Below, piece by piece: positions 1-5,604 of a stretch of 7,258 bases of DNA (the first letter of the stretch is position 1; the number at the start of each line of letters is the position of its first letter). The notes below the pieces were generated by a model. That model was given only the letters and a program-made list of their open reading frames with translations, was not told where the DNA came from and did no database searches. Made by a program: the position numbers and the translations under genes. The DNA lies in assembly GCA_948960675.1 (NCBI GenBank), contig CARDPF010000161.1, positions 1 to 7,258 on the forward strand, read 5' to 3'. The stretch comes from an uncultured Eisenbergiella sp. Lineage in GTDB: Bacteria; Bacillota; Clostridia; Lachnospirales; Lachnospiraceae.

Positions 1-552
1 AATCTTATATCTGCTCTCCATAAATCTATGAGAAACAGCGATGTGGACGCGGCGATTTACTGGATGTGCCGTATGCTTGAGGGAGGAGAAAATCCTCTGT
101 ATATCGCAAGAAGGCTCATCCGTTTTGCAAGCGAGGATATCGGCATGGCCGACCCGCAGGCGCTGCAGGTTGCGGTGGCCGTTTATCAGGCCTGCCATTT
201 TAACGGGATGCCGGAGTGTAACCTAAACCTGACGCAGGCGGTGGTTTATCTGTCCCTCGCACCCCGTTCCAATGCGTTGTACCGCGCCTATGAGAATGCA
301 AAGGCGGATGCCCTGACGCAGCTTTCCGAGCCGGTGCCGCTTGTGATACGCAACGCGCCCACGAAGCTGATGGAGCAGCTGCATTACGGGGAGGGGTACG
401 TGTACGCCCATGATACGGAGGAAAAAGTGGCCCGCATGACCTGTCTGCCCCCCCATTTGAAGGATAAAAGGTACTATCTTCCCACAGAACAAGGGCAGGA
501 GGCAGAGTGGAAGCAAAGACTGGAAAAAAGCAGGAAATACAGGCTGGAATGA
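1..552 (+). CDS. rarA: RarA/MgsA replication-associated recombination ATPase, C-terminal part
   Basis: The frame is open from base 1 (NLISALHKSMRNSD...) with no start in view, so this is the last 183 residues of a gene that begins outside the window; the ATG at 28 is internal. Recognisable RarA signatures are the helix starting LISALHKS, the segment LYIARRLIRFASEDIGMADP, the LAPRSNA motif, and the VPLVIRNAPTKLM...YGEGYVYAHD block followed by a YLP..LK.KRYY tail. These belong to the C-terminal helical and tetramerisation region; the AAA+ Walker motifs would lie upstream. RarA is a cytoplasmic DNA-dependent ATPase related to clamp-loader subunits and acts at stalled replication forks. The gene converges on the yitT-recQ unit with 16 bp between stop codons. 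No strong terminator lies directly after it. The family call is firm; the 5' part is simply not visible. Confidence 0.93.
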   Translation, partial: NLISALHKSMRNSDVDAAIYWMCRMLEGGENPLYIARRLIRFASEDIGMADPQALQVAVAVYQACHFNGMPECNLNLTQAVVYLSLAPRSNALYRAYENAKADALTQLSEPVPLVIRNAPTKLMEQLHYGEGYVYAHDTEEKVARMTCLPPHLKDKRYYLPTEQGQEAEWKQRLEKSRKYRLE

Positions 553-568
553 GCGTAGGATGGCCGGG

Positions 569-1213
569 TCATTTGTCCGGTACAGGTTTTTTGACCTGCA
601 AAAGCTCGATGACGGCGGAGGAGAGTGTCACGGTCAGCAGGGAAAACAGGATTTTGACGGCAGGGATATAGGTCAGGGACAGCATCAGTACCACAAAATC
701 CGTAAAAAAGTAGGCGCGGGAAATTTTCTGCCGGGTAATCTTGGATAAAATCAGGGCAAGGGCGTCGTCCCCGCCGGAGGCGCCGCCCTTGCGTACGATC
801 AGCCCTGCGCCCACTCCCACGAACATGCCGCCAAGAAGGGCAGCGGTCAAGGGGCGGTCTGCAAAGGAAGGCAGCAGATACCCGGCATTTTCCCAGAACC
901 GGTATAACAGGGCATAGCAGATGGTGGCAAAAACCGCATTTTTTAAAAAGTCTTTGCCCAGCATTTTATAGCCGGCAACGTAGCAGGCCATGTCCAATAA
1001 AAAAGAATAAACGGCGGGGGAGATGCCGGTCCAGTGGTGTAAAAACAGGGTCATGCCCAGCACGCCGCCCTCCGTGATCCGGCTCTGGCTGTGGATGTTG
1101 TACATGCCAAAGGACAAAATGGCAGCGCCCAAAAGCAGGCAGCCATAATGGATCCCGATTTCGTTAAAGTTAGGAGCGGCTCCCAGAGCCGCTTTTTTGC
1201 GGAAAAAGTGCAA
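569..1213 (-). CDS. YitT-family (DUF161) multi-pass membrane protein, short form, probable TTG start
   Basis: The predicted product is 214 residues, with about five or six hydrophobic segments: roughly 21-40, 51-64, 67-85, 90-107, 121-141 and 168-204. The GGASGGDDALALIL stretch (143-156) matches the glycine-rich YitT signature, as does ITEGGVLGM (46-54). Classical YitT proteins are about 280 residues and end in a soluble DUF2179 domain. This one stops at VIELLQVKKPVPDK, so it lacks that domain. The family's transport role is not established. The frame stays open to an ATG at 1360, but that start lies deep inside recQ. No ATG occurs between there and transmembrane helix 1. The TTG at 1213 sits 9 nt after AAAGGAG, so I chose it; the TTG at 1222 is too close to the ribosome binding site. 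It follows recQ by 17 nt and is probably co-transcribed and translationally coupled. An early coding hairpin lies at 1175-1193. The family call is firm; the start is less so. Confidence 0.82.
   Translation of the reverse strand: MHFFRKKAALGAAPNFNEIGIHYGCLLLGAAILSFGMYNIHSQSRITEGGVLGMTLFLHHWTGISPAVYSFLLDMACYVAGYKMLGKDFLKNAVFATICYALLYRFWENAGYLLPSFADRPLTAALLGGMFVGVGAGLIVRKGGASGGDDALALILSKITRQKISRAYFFTDFVVLMLSLTYIPAVKILFSLLTVTLSSAVIELLQVKKPVPDK
1175..1198 (+). terminator. Terminator-like hairpin antisense to the yitT 5' coding region
   Basis: A perfect 8-bp stem (AGCGGCTC at 1175-1182, GAGCCGCT at 1186-1193) with a CCA loop runs into a T-tract at 1193-1198 on the plus strand. G-T pairs can extend the stem outward. 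This is the form of an intrinsic terminator for rightward transcription, yet no plus-strand gene ends here: it lies inside the start of the leftward yitT. In the yitT mRNA the same bases form a hairpin starting 20 nt after the proposed start codon, with an A-run on its 5' side and no U-run after it, so it should not terminate leftward transcription. Confidence 0.55.
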
Positions 1214-1222
1214 TTTCAAAAA

Positions 1223-1229
1223 CTCCTTT
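1223..1229 (-). promoter_or_regulatory. Ribosome binding site deciding the yitT start
   Basis: On the minus strand AAAGGAG lies directly after the recQ stop codon and 9 nt before the TTG at 1213. No ATG or GTG is available at a workable distance in the YitT frame, so this site is the main argument for a TTG start. Confidence 0.6.
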
Positions 1230-1230
1230 T

Positions 1231-3096
1231 TTAAAACGGCTCCGGTTTTGCCAGCTTTTTGCACAGCGTGAGAAAACGTTCGCCGTATTTTTGATATTTT
1301 AAGTCGCCCACGCCGTGTACGGCCAGCATTTCCTCCCTGGTCTGGGGCAGCAGGACGCACATGGACTCCAGCGTTTTGTCGGAAAAGACAATGTAGGGCG
1401 GCACATGCTCTGCGCGGGCAATTTCGGTGCGCAGCGCCCGCAGTTCCTCGAAGGGCGCGCTTTGCGCCTGCGACAGGGAAGCGTGTTTTTTGGCAGGCTT
1501 TTCCTGTCTGGGTGCAGGAGCTGTCTTTTTGGCCGCTTTCATGGTGAGCACAGGCCGGAACTGACCGGATTCCGAAAAGAATGCCATGCCTTTTTCCCTC
1601 ACCTTGACGATGGGATACTGGTCATCGGTGACGGCCAGATAGTCGTTGAGCACCAAAAAGTTGAGTACCTGGCGCAGGAAGATGACGGTTTGGGAAGATT
1701 GGGAGCCGTAATAGCGGTTTTGGTCGAAACCAAAGCGCAGCACCTTTTCCCCCTTGCTGCCCCGCAGGGCGTCCAAGATCACATTTACACCAAAGCGCAT
1801 GCCGCTAGAGGCGATGCAGCCGATCATGTCGCTTGCGATTTGGGAGATGTCCACCGTCTCAAACTCATGCAGGCAGTTGGAGCAGTTGCCGCAGAAATTG
1901 GGGCCGTATTCCCCGAAATAGCGCAGCATGTAATCCCGCAGGCAGTCCGTGGTGTGGCAGTAGAAAGTCATTTTTTTTAAGCGTTCCCGGTCCCTTTCCC
2001 GGACCAGTTCCAGCGCCTGGCCGGTAAGTTCTTCGTTATCCCGGTTTTGTTCGATGAAAAACTGGTTGGTGATCACATCCTGTCCGCTGTAAAAGAGGAT
2101 ACAGTCGGCCTTTGCGCCGTCCCGTCCCGCCCGTCCGGCTTCCTGGTAATAGCTTTCCATGTTTTTTGGCATATTATAATGCAGGACAAAGCGGACGTTA
2201 CTTTTGTCGATACCCATGCCGAAGGCGTTGGTGGCCACCATCACGGGCCGCTCGTCGTAGGTGAAGGCTTCCTGGTTGGCGCGCCGCTCGTCGTCGGAGA
2301 GCCCGGCGTGGTAGCGGGTGGCCAAAAAGCCGTCGGAAAGCAGCCGGTCACAGACTTCTTCCACATTTTTGCGGGTGGCGCAGTAGACAATGCCCGAACT
2401 GTCCGGATGGGAGAGCAGATAGTCCCGGATGCCCCGGTATTTGTCCTTGTCATGGCGCACCTCAAAGTAAAGGTTCTTGCGGTCAAAGCCGGTGATGGTC
2501 AGATGGGGATTGTGAAGCGCCAGCATCCGGATGATGTCTTCCCGGACCTCTTTGGTTGCGGTGGCGGTGAAAGCCCCCAGCACGGGACGCTTGGGAAGGC
2601 TTTTGATAAAATCAGGAATTTTTAAGTAGCTGGGCCTAAAATCCTGTCCCCACTGGGAAACACAGTGCGCCTCGTCCACGGCTACCATGGAAATGTTGGC
2701 GTTTGCGGCAAAATCCAGAAATTCTTCCGTCAAAAGCCGCTCCGGAGCCACATATATGATTTGGTACCGTCCTTCTTTTGCCAGCCCCAGCGCCTTTTTA
2801 TACTGGGGAAAGGTGAGGGAACTGTTTAAATAGGCCGCGTGCACCCCCATCTGGTTGAGCGCGCGGACCTGGTCTTTCATCAGGGAAATGAGCGGGGATA
2901 TCACCAGCGTGACCGTCTCGGATAGGAGGGCAGGAACCTGGTAACACACGGATTTTCCGGCCCCTGTGGGCATAATGCCGCATACATCCTGTCCGGAGAG
3001 CAGGGCGTCGATTAACTCCTCCTGCCCGTCCCTGAATTCGTCATAGCCGTAGTATTTTTTTAAAATTTCGTATTTATCCATTGCAGTTTTACCCAT
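1231..3096 (-). CDS. recQ: ATP-dependent DNA helicase RecQ
   Basis: This is a complete RecQ helicase of 621 residues, a normal length for the family. It unwinds DNA 3'-5' in recombination and fork repair in the cytoplasm. Domains in order: helicase lobe 1 with Walker A MPTGAGKS (42-49), DEAH box (141-144) followed by the RecQ aromatic-rich loop CVSQWGQDFRPSY, and motif III TATAT (177-181); lobe 2 with motif VI QEAGRAGRDG (318-327); zinc-binding Cys385, Cys402, Cys405 and Cys408, with the 17-residue gap usual in RecQ; a winged-helix RQC domain (about 413-505); a Lys/Ala/Pro-rich linker (about 520-548); and a C-terminal HRDC domain (about 549-616). The ATG at 3096 lies 3 nt after the acetyltransferase stop, which suggests coupled re-initiation. 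An ATG at 3081 (MDKYEILKKYYGYDEF) is an equally family-like start, and neither has a good ribosome binding site. No key residue appears to be missing. Confidence 0.97.
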   Translation of the reverse strand: MGKTAMDKYEILKKYYGYDEFRDGQEELIDALLSGQDVCGIMPTGAGKSVCYQVPALLSETVTLVISPLISLMKDQVRALNQMGVHAAYLNSSLTFPQYKKALGLAKEGRYQIIYVAPERLLTEEFLDFAANANISMVAVDEAHCVSQWGQDFRPSYLKIPDFIKSLPKRPVLGAFTATATKEVREDIIRMLALHNPHLTITGFDRKNLYFEVRHDKDKYRGIRDYLLSHPDSSGIVYCATRKNVEEVCDRLLSDGFLATRYHAGLSDDERRANQEAFTYDERPVMVATNAFGMGIDKSNVRFVLHYNMPKNMESYYQEAGRAGRDGAKADCILFYSGQDVITNQFFIEQNRDNEELTGQALELVRERDRERLKKMTFYCHTTDCLRDYMLRYFGEYGPNFCGNCSNCLHEFETVDISQIASDMIGCIASSGMRFGVNVILDALRGSKGEKVLRFGFDQNRYYGSQSSQTVIFLRQVLNFLVLNDYLAVTDDQYPIVKVREKGMAFFSESGQFRPVLTMKAAKKTAPAPRQEKPAKKHASLSQAQSAPFEELRALRTEIARAEHVPPYIVFSDKTLESMCVLLPQTREEMLAVHGVGDLKYQKYGERFLTLCKKLAKPEPF

Positions 3097-3099
3097 AGG

Positions 3100-3720
3100 T
3101 TAACAGGGTTTAATGGCAACCGTGATTTTTTTGTCCTTGTAGTAATAGTCCCGGTCATGATCGCTGATGGGACGCATGACGCGGCAGGGGTTTCCTACAG
3201 CAACTACATCGGCGGGAATGTCTTTGGTCACAACGCTTCCTGCGCCGATTACGGTATTGTCCCCGATGGTGACGCCGGGCATGATAATGGCGCCTGCGCC
3301 GATCCAGCAGTTTCTCCCGATGTGGACAGGCATGTTATATTGGTAGATTTGCTCCCGCAGGGCAGGAAGAACCGGGTGTCCGGCGGTGGCGATGGTCACA
3401 TTGGGGCCGATCATGGTGTAGTCCCCTACATAAATGTGGGTGTCGTCCACACAGGTAAGATGGTAATTGGCATAAACCATTTTACCGAAATGGCAGTGTC
3501 GTCCGCCCCAGTTTGCGTAAAAAGGCGCTTCTATGTATAGGCCCTCCCCGCAGTCCCCCAGCATTTTTTGCAGCAGGGCCTTCCGCTTTTGGGATTCCGA
3601 GGGCTTTGTCAGGTTATATTCGTACAGCAGATCCTGACAGACGACCTGTTCCTGCATGATTTCCTCATCATAGGGAAGATATAATTCCCCGGTATGCATT
3701 TTTTCTTTCATCTCACTCAT
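3100..3720 (-). CDS. Sugar O-acetyltransferase, LacA/Maa type (left-handed beta-helix)
   Basis: The 206-residue product matches the galactoside/maltose O-acetyltransferase family, which moves acetyl from acetyl-CoA to a sugar hydroxyl in the cytoplasm as a trimer. The N-terminal cap (MSEMKEKMHTGELYLPYDEE, then LLYEYN...PSE) is typical. Hexapeptide-repeat coils follow, including VGDYTMIGPNVTI and IGDNTVIGAGSVVTKDIPADVVAVGNPCRV. The catalytic histidine is His115 in ATAGHP, and the WIGAGAIIMPGV acetyl-CoA strand is intact. An ATG at 3729 abuts GAGGAG with no spacer, so I chose the ATG at 3720 with a 9-nt spacer. That start also gives the active-site histidine the number I recall for E. coli LacA. 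It is first in the leftward unit with recQ and yitT. The true sugar acceptor cannot be read from sequence, and the paralogues LacA, Maa and NodL are hard to tell apart. Confidence 0.9.
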   Translation of the reverse strand: MSEMKEKMHTGELYLPYDEEIMQEQVVCQDLLYEYNLTKPSESQKRKALLQKMLGDCGEGLYIEAPFYANWGGRHCHFGKMVYANYHLTCVDDTHIYVGDYTMIGPNVTIATAGHPVLPALREQIYQYNMPVHIGRNCWIGAGAIIMPGVTIGDNTVIGAGSVVTKDIPADVVAVGNPCRVMRPISDHDRDYYYKDKKITVAIKPC

Positions 3721-3729
3721 TTGCGGCAT

Positions 3730-3735
3730 CTCCTC
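3730..3735 (-). promoter_or_regulatory. Ribosome binding site deciding the acetyltransferase start
   Basis: GAGGAG on the minus strand ends at 3730. The ATG at 3729 follows immediately and is too close, while the ATG at 3720 lies 9 nt away, so translation should start at 3720. Confidence 0.75.
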
Positions 3736-3811
3736 ATGAAAAATCCGTAACGGCCCAAGCCCAAAACCCTACGGCAGGCTGGCGGGGCCTCCAACTTTAA
3801 ACGCAGCGGGA

Positions 3812-3825
3812 ATAAACCGGTTACG
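3812..3825. promoter_or_regulatory. Candidate LacI-family or CcpA (cre-like) operator
   Basis: The 8-bp palindrome AACCGGTT (3815-3822) fits the AAnCGnTT core of LacI/GalR-family operators. Read on the minus strand, the inner positions of the cre consensus TGWAANCGNTNWCA match and the mismatches are at the outer ends. The centre lies about 14 nt downstream of the predicted transcription start at about 3832, a position where a repressor would block the acetyltransferase promoter. No regulator gene is in the window. It could be a chance palindrome. Confidence 0.35.
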
Positions 3826-3838
3826 ACACAATATGTCT

Positions 3839-3867
3839 ACTATACCAGATATCAAAGCTTTATACAA
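3839..3867 (-). promoter_or_regulatory. Sigma-A-type promoter of the acetyltransferase-recQ-yitT unit
   Basis: On the minus strand TTGTAT (3867-3862) is followed after exactly 17 nt by TATAGT (3844-3839). The bases before the -10 are TGG, giving an extended -10. Expected transcription start is near 3832, which leaves a leader of about 110 nt before the ATG at 3720. No other candidate this good was seen upstream of the acetyltransferase. Confidence 0.65.
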
Positions 3868-3898
3868 GTAACAGTTCAGACAAGCCTGCCCTGTTTGG

Positions 3899-3938
3899 GC
3901 ATCCGCCCATGAAAATCGCTACGCGATGGGGCGGATGC
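3899..3938. repeat. Palindrome A: nested hairpin in the 3730-4292 intergenic region
   Basis: GCATCCGCCC (3899-3908) pairs perfectly with GGGCGGATGC (3929-3938). Inside it, ATCGC (3915-3919) and GCGAT (3923-3927) form a second helix around TAC. In total there are 15 base pairs in two helices, separated by a 6-nt bulge on one side and 1 nt on the other. No T-tract follows on either strand, so it is not a normal terminator. It lies upstream of both divergent promoters and should be outside both transcripts. Confidence 0.6.
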
Positions 3939-4036
3939 TTGCCACCACCACGTATTCTCACGGTCTGCAAAAGGATCCGCCTTCCCCGCCCGTTGGCATG
4001 TCTCCCATAGCCCATGGCTAAACTTAATGACATTTA

Positions 4037-4075
4037 TTCACGGGAGGAATGCGCATAAACTGCGCATTCCGTGAA
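4037..4075. repeat. Palindrome B: 10-bp perfect inverted repeat with outer arms
   Basis: GGAATGCGCA (4046-4055) and TGCGCATTCC (4061-4070) pair perfectly around TAAAC. TTCAC (4037-4041) and GTGAA (4071-4075) extend the helix across a 4-nt GGGA bulge, for 15 bp in all. There is no terminator-like T-tract. A smaller palindrome, TAGCC-CAT-GGCTA, lies just upstream at 4008-4020. Confidence 0.65.
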
Positions 4076-4093
4076 AACATGAGGCAGGAGTGA

Positions 4094-4132
4094 GGGGCGG
4101 TTTTTGCGTAGCAAATACTCGCATACCGCCCC
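4094..4132. repeat. Palindrome C: 8-bp inverted repeat with inner stem
   Basis: GGGGCGGT (4094-4101) pairs perfectly with ACCGCCCC (4125-4132). Inside it, TTTGC (4103-4107) and GCAAA (4111-4115) form a second stem around GTA. The design, a GC-rich outer arm with a small inner stem around a 3-nt loop, resembles palindrome A. Confidence 0.6.
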
Positions 4133-4137
4133 GAATC

Positions 4138-4172
4138 GTTACTATGAGCGGCCCCGGGCCTTGAATAGTAAC
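4138..4172. repeat. Palindrome D: 8-bp inverted repeat around a GC-rich core
   Basis: GTTACTAT (4138-4145) pairs perfectly with ATAGTAAC (4165-4172). The centre holds GGCC/GGCC arms (4150-4153 and 4157-4160), separated from the outer arms by 4-nt internal loops. It starts 5 nt after palindrome C and ends 19 nt before the -35 box of the mannosidase promoter, so it could also affect that promoter. Confidence 0.6.
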
Positions 4173-4191
4173 TGGATTTTGAGGCAGGGGC

Positions 4192-4220
4192 TTGACAGGC
4201 GGCAAAAAAGCAAGCAGAAT
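4192..4220 (+). promoter_or_regulatory. Probable promoter of the mannosidase-sulfatase operon
   Basis: A perfect TTGACA (4192-4197) is followed after 17 nt by CAGAAT (4215-4220), which matches TATAAT at four of six positions. Expected transcription start is near 4227, giving a leader of about 65 nt before the ATG at 4293. The spacer contains an A-run. The weak -10 suggests an activator or modest basal strength, but the sequence does not show which. Confidence 0.5.
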
Positions 4221-4274
4221 AGGGGAGACAGCAAATAAGTGCCGGTATGGTACTGGCCATACCGCTGCATGGGG

Positions 4275-4282
4275 AAAAGGAG
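4275..4282 (+). promoter_or_regulatory. Ribosome binding site deciding the GH125 start
   Basis: AAAAGGAG lies 10 nt before the ATG at 4293. The same frame is open from an ATG at 4239, but that start has no such site and would add 18 residues that the family does not have. Confidence 0.7.
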
Positions 4283-4292
4283 AACAGGGTAT

Positions 4293-5582
4293 ATGAAAGA
4301 GAATTTACCGAATGCATTAAAGAAGCTGATCGGTGTGGTGGAGGAAAAGTTTTCCTCCGATCCGGCCATGGTGGAACTGTTTATCAACTGCTTTACCAAC
4401 ACGCTGGACACCACTGTCAAAAAGATGGAGGATGGAACCACCCATGTGATTACCGGTGACATTCCGGCAATGTGGCTGCGGGATTCCGTCGCGCAGGTGC
4501 GCCCTTATCTGGTGGCGGCTAAGGAGGACAGTGAGATTGCGGATTTGCTGGTGGGGCTTTCCAAAAGGCAGTTTTTCTTTATCAACCACGATCCGTATGC
4601 CAATGCATTTAACCAGGAGGATAACGGCAACTGCTGGGATCATGACGAGACCGAGATGACGGGATGGCTGTGGGAGCGCAAATACGAGATTGATTCCCTC
4701 TGCTATCCGGTGCAGTTTGCTTACCTGATTTGGAAAAATACGGGCAGGACGGATCAGTTTGACGAAAATTTTGTGAAAGGGCTGCATACCATTCTGCGGG
4801 TGTGGAAAACCGAGCAGTACCATGAGGAAAAGTCTCCCTATTCCTTTGTGCGCAGGGGCTGCTATTATACGGACACGCTTTCCAGGCAGGGAAAGGGCGC
4901 CCTTGTAAAATCCGGCGTCGGCCTGACCTGGTCGGGCTTTCGTCCCAGCGACGATGCCTGCGTGTACGGGTATCTGGTGCCTTCCAACATGTTTGCAACC
5001 GTAGTGCTGGGATACATGGAAACCATTGCGCATGAGGTACTGCACGACGGGGAATTGGCGGGGCAGGCTGCGGCCCTGCAAAAGGAGATCCATGACGCCA
5101 TTGAGTCGCTGGCGGTGGTAAATAACTACTATTACGGAAAAGTGTATGCTTATGAACTGGACGGTTACGGGCAGTATTTGCTGATGGATGACGCCAACGT
5201 GCCCAGCCTTTTGGCGATGGATTATCTCGGATATGAAGCGGATGACCGGGAAGTGGTGGAGAACACCAGAAAGTTCATTTTAAGCAGCGCAAATCCTTAC
5301 TATTATGAAGGAACGAAGGCGAGGGGTATTGGCAGCCAGCACACCCGTCCGGACTATGTTTGGCATATTTCCCTGGCGATGCAGGGACTGACCAGCAAGA
5401 CGCAGGAGGAAAAGCTGGCCATTCTCAACATGATGAAAAATACCGACGCAGAAAAAGGCATGATGCACGAGGGATTTGACGTCAACGACCCTGGACAGTA
5501 TACCCGTGAATGGTTCTCCTGGGCAAACGCCATGTTCTGTGAACTAGTATTGGATTACTGCGGTGTCCGCGTGGAACGGTAG
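4293..5582 (+). CDS. GH125 exo-alpha-1,6-mannosidase, cytoplasmic
   Basis: The 429-residue product has the length and motifs of glycoside hydrolase family 125, metal-independent inverting enzymes that remove terminal alpha-1,6-linked mannose from N-glycan or mannan fragments. Family-like blocks in order are TGDIPAMWLRDSVAQVRPY (54-72), the HDPYANAFN stretch (99-107), ETEMTGWLWERKYEIDSLCYP (119-139), GLTWSGFRPSDDACVYGYLVPSN (210-232), GIGSQHTRPDYVWHISLAMQG (345-365) and YTREWFSWANAMF (403-415). The acidic residues Asp220/Asp221 in FRPSDDA and Glu406 in TREWFSW sit where I would place the catalytic acid and base; this is from memory of characterised homologues, not an alignment. There is no signal peptide or membrane segment, so the substrate must be imported. 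It is the first gene of an operon with the sulfatase 22 nt downstream. I see no truncation or frameshift. The family call is strong; the exact glycan is unknown. Confidence 0.92.
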   Translation: MKENLPNALKKLIGVVEEKFSSDPAMVELFINCFTNTLDTTVKKMEDGTTHVITGDIPAMWLRDSVAQVRPYLVAAKEDSEIADLLVGLSKRQFFFINHDPYANAFNQEDNGNCWDHDETEMTGWLWERKYEIDSLCYPVQFAYLIWKNTGRTDQFDENFVKGLHTILRVWKTEQYHEEKSPYSFVRRGCYYTDTLSRQGKGALVKSGVGLTWSGFRPSDDACVYGYLVPSNMFATVVLGYMETIAHEVLHDGELAGQAAALQKEIHDAIESLAVVNNYYYGKVYAYELDGYGQYLLMDDANVPSLLAMDYLGYEADDREVVENTRKFILSSANPYYYEGTKARGIGSQHTRPDYVWHISLAMQGLTSKTQEEKLAILNMMKNTDAEKGMMHEGFDVNDPGQYTREWFSWANAMFCELVLDYCGVRVER

Positions 5583-5591
5583 GAATGGTAC

Positions 5592-5599
5592 AAAAGGAG
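5592..5599 (+). promoter_or_regulatory. Ribosome binding site deciding the sulfatase start
   Basis: AAAAGGAG lies 5 nt before the ATG at 5605. The frame is open from an ATG at 5563, but that would overlap the mannosidase gene and add 14 residues before the conserved RPNILLLHADQ opening of sulfatases. Confidence 0.7.
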
Positions 5600-5604
5600 A
5601 TTTT

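Larger units (their letters stand above)
4080..4188 (+). repeat. 9-bp direct repeat pair flanking palindromes C and D
   Basis: TGAGGCAGG occurs at 4080-4088 and again at 4180-4188, exactly 100 bp apart, with palindromes C and D between the copies. It could be a target-site duplication of a small non-autonomous element, but the segment between has no clear terminal inverted repeats, so chance is also possible. Confidence 0.35.

Noticed and set aside
564..592. Possible bidirectional terminator between rarA and yitT (CCGGG/TCCGG arms, then six T's)
   Set aside because: The stem is about 5 bp including a G-T pair, and the T-run starts 6 nt after it inside the yitT coding end. Too weak to call.
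1214..1360. Longer YitT start at the ATG at 1360 inside recQ
   Set aside because: It would need a 148-bp overlap with the conserved HRDC-coding end of recQ and adds a basic, non-membrane segment unlike YitT N-termini.
3157..3540. Plus-strand open frame of 127 residues opposite the acetyltransferase
   Set aside because: It is the antisense shadow of a highly conserved hexapeptide-repeat gene.
3745..3774. G-rich leader segment on the minus strand with CCGTA/TACGG ends, considered as a G-quadruplex or riboswitch stem
   Set aside because: Only three GGG tracts are close together, the flanking arms are 5 bp, and no known riboswitch signature is visible.
3993..4024. Possible promoter inside the palindrome region (TTGGCA ... 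TAAACT) for a hidden RNA
   Set aside because: The spacer is 20 nt, too long for a normal sigma-A promoter, and no better -10 is available.
4239..4292. Longer N-terminus for the GH125 gene starting at the ATG at 4239
   Set aside because: The extra 18 residues are not family-like, and the ATG at 4293 has AAAAGGAG 10 nt upstream.
4024..4317. A 97-residue minus-strand open frame across the palindrome region, Cys/Ser-rich
   Set aside because: It matches no family I recognise, has no evident ribosome binding site, overlaps the mannosidase start and promoter, and its composition follows the palindromic DNA. Treated as chance.
4317..5093. Minus-strand open frame of 258 residues opposite the GH125 gene
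   Set aside because: It is long only because of codon composition of the mannosidase; it has no recognisable motif or start signals.
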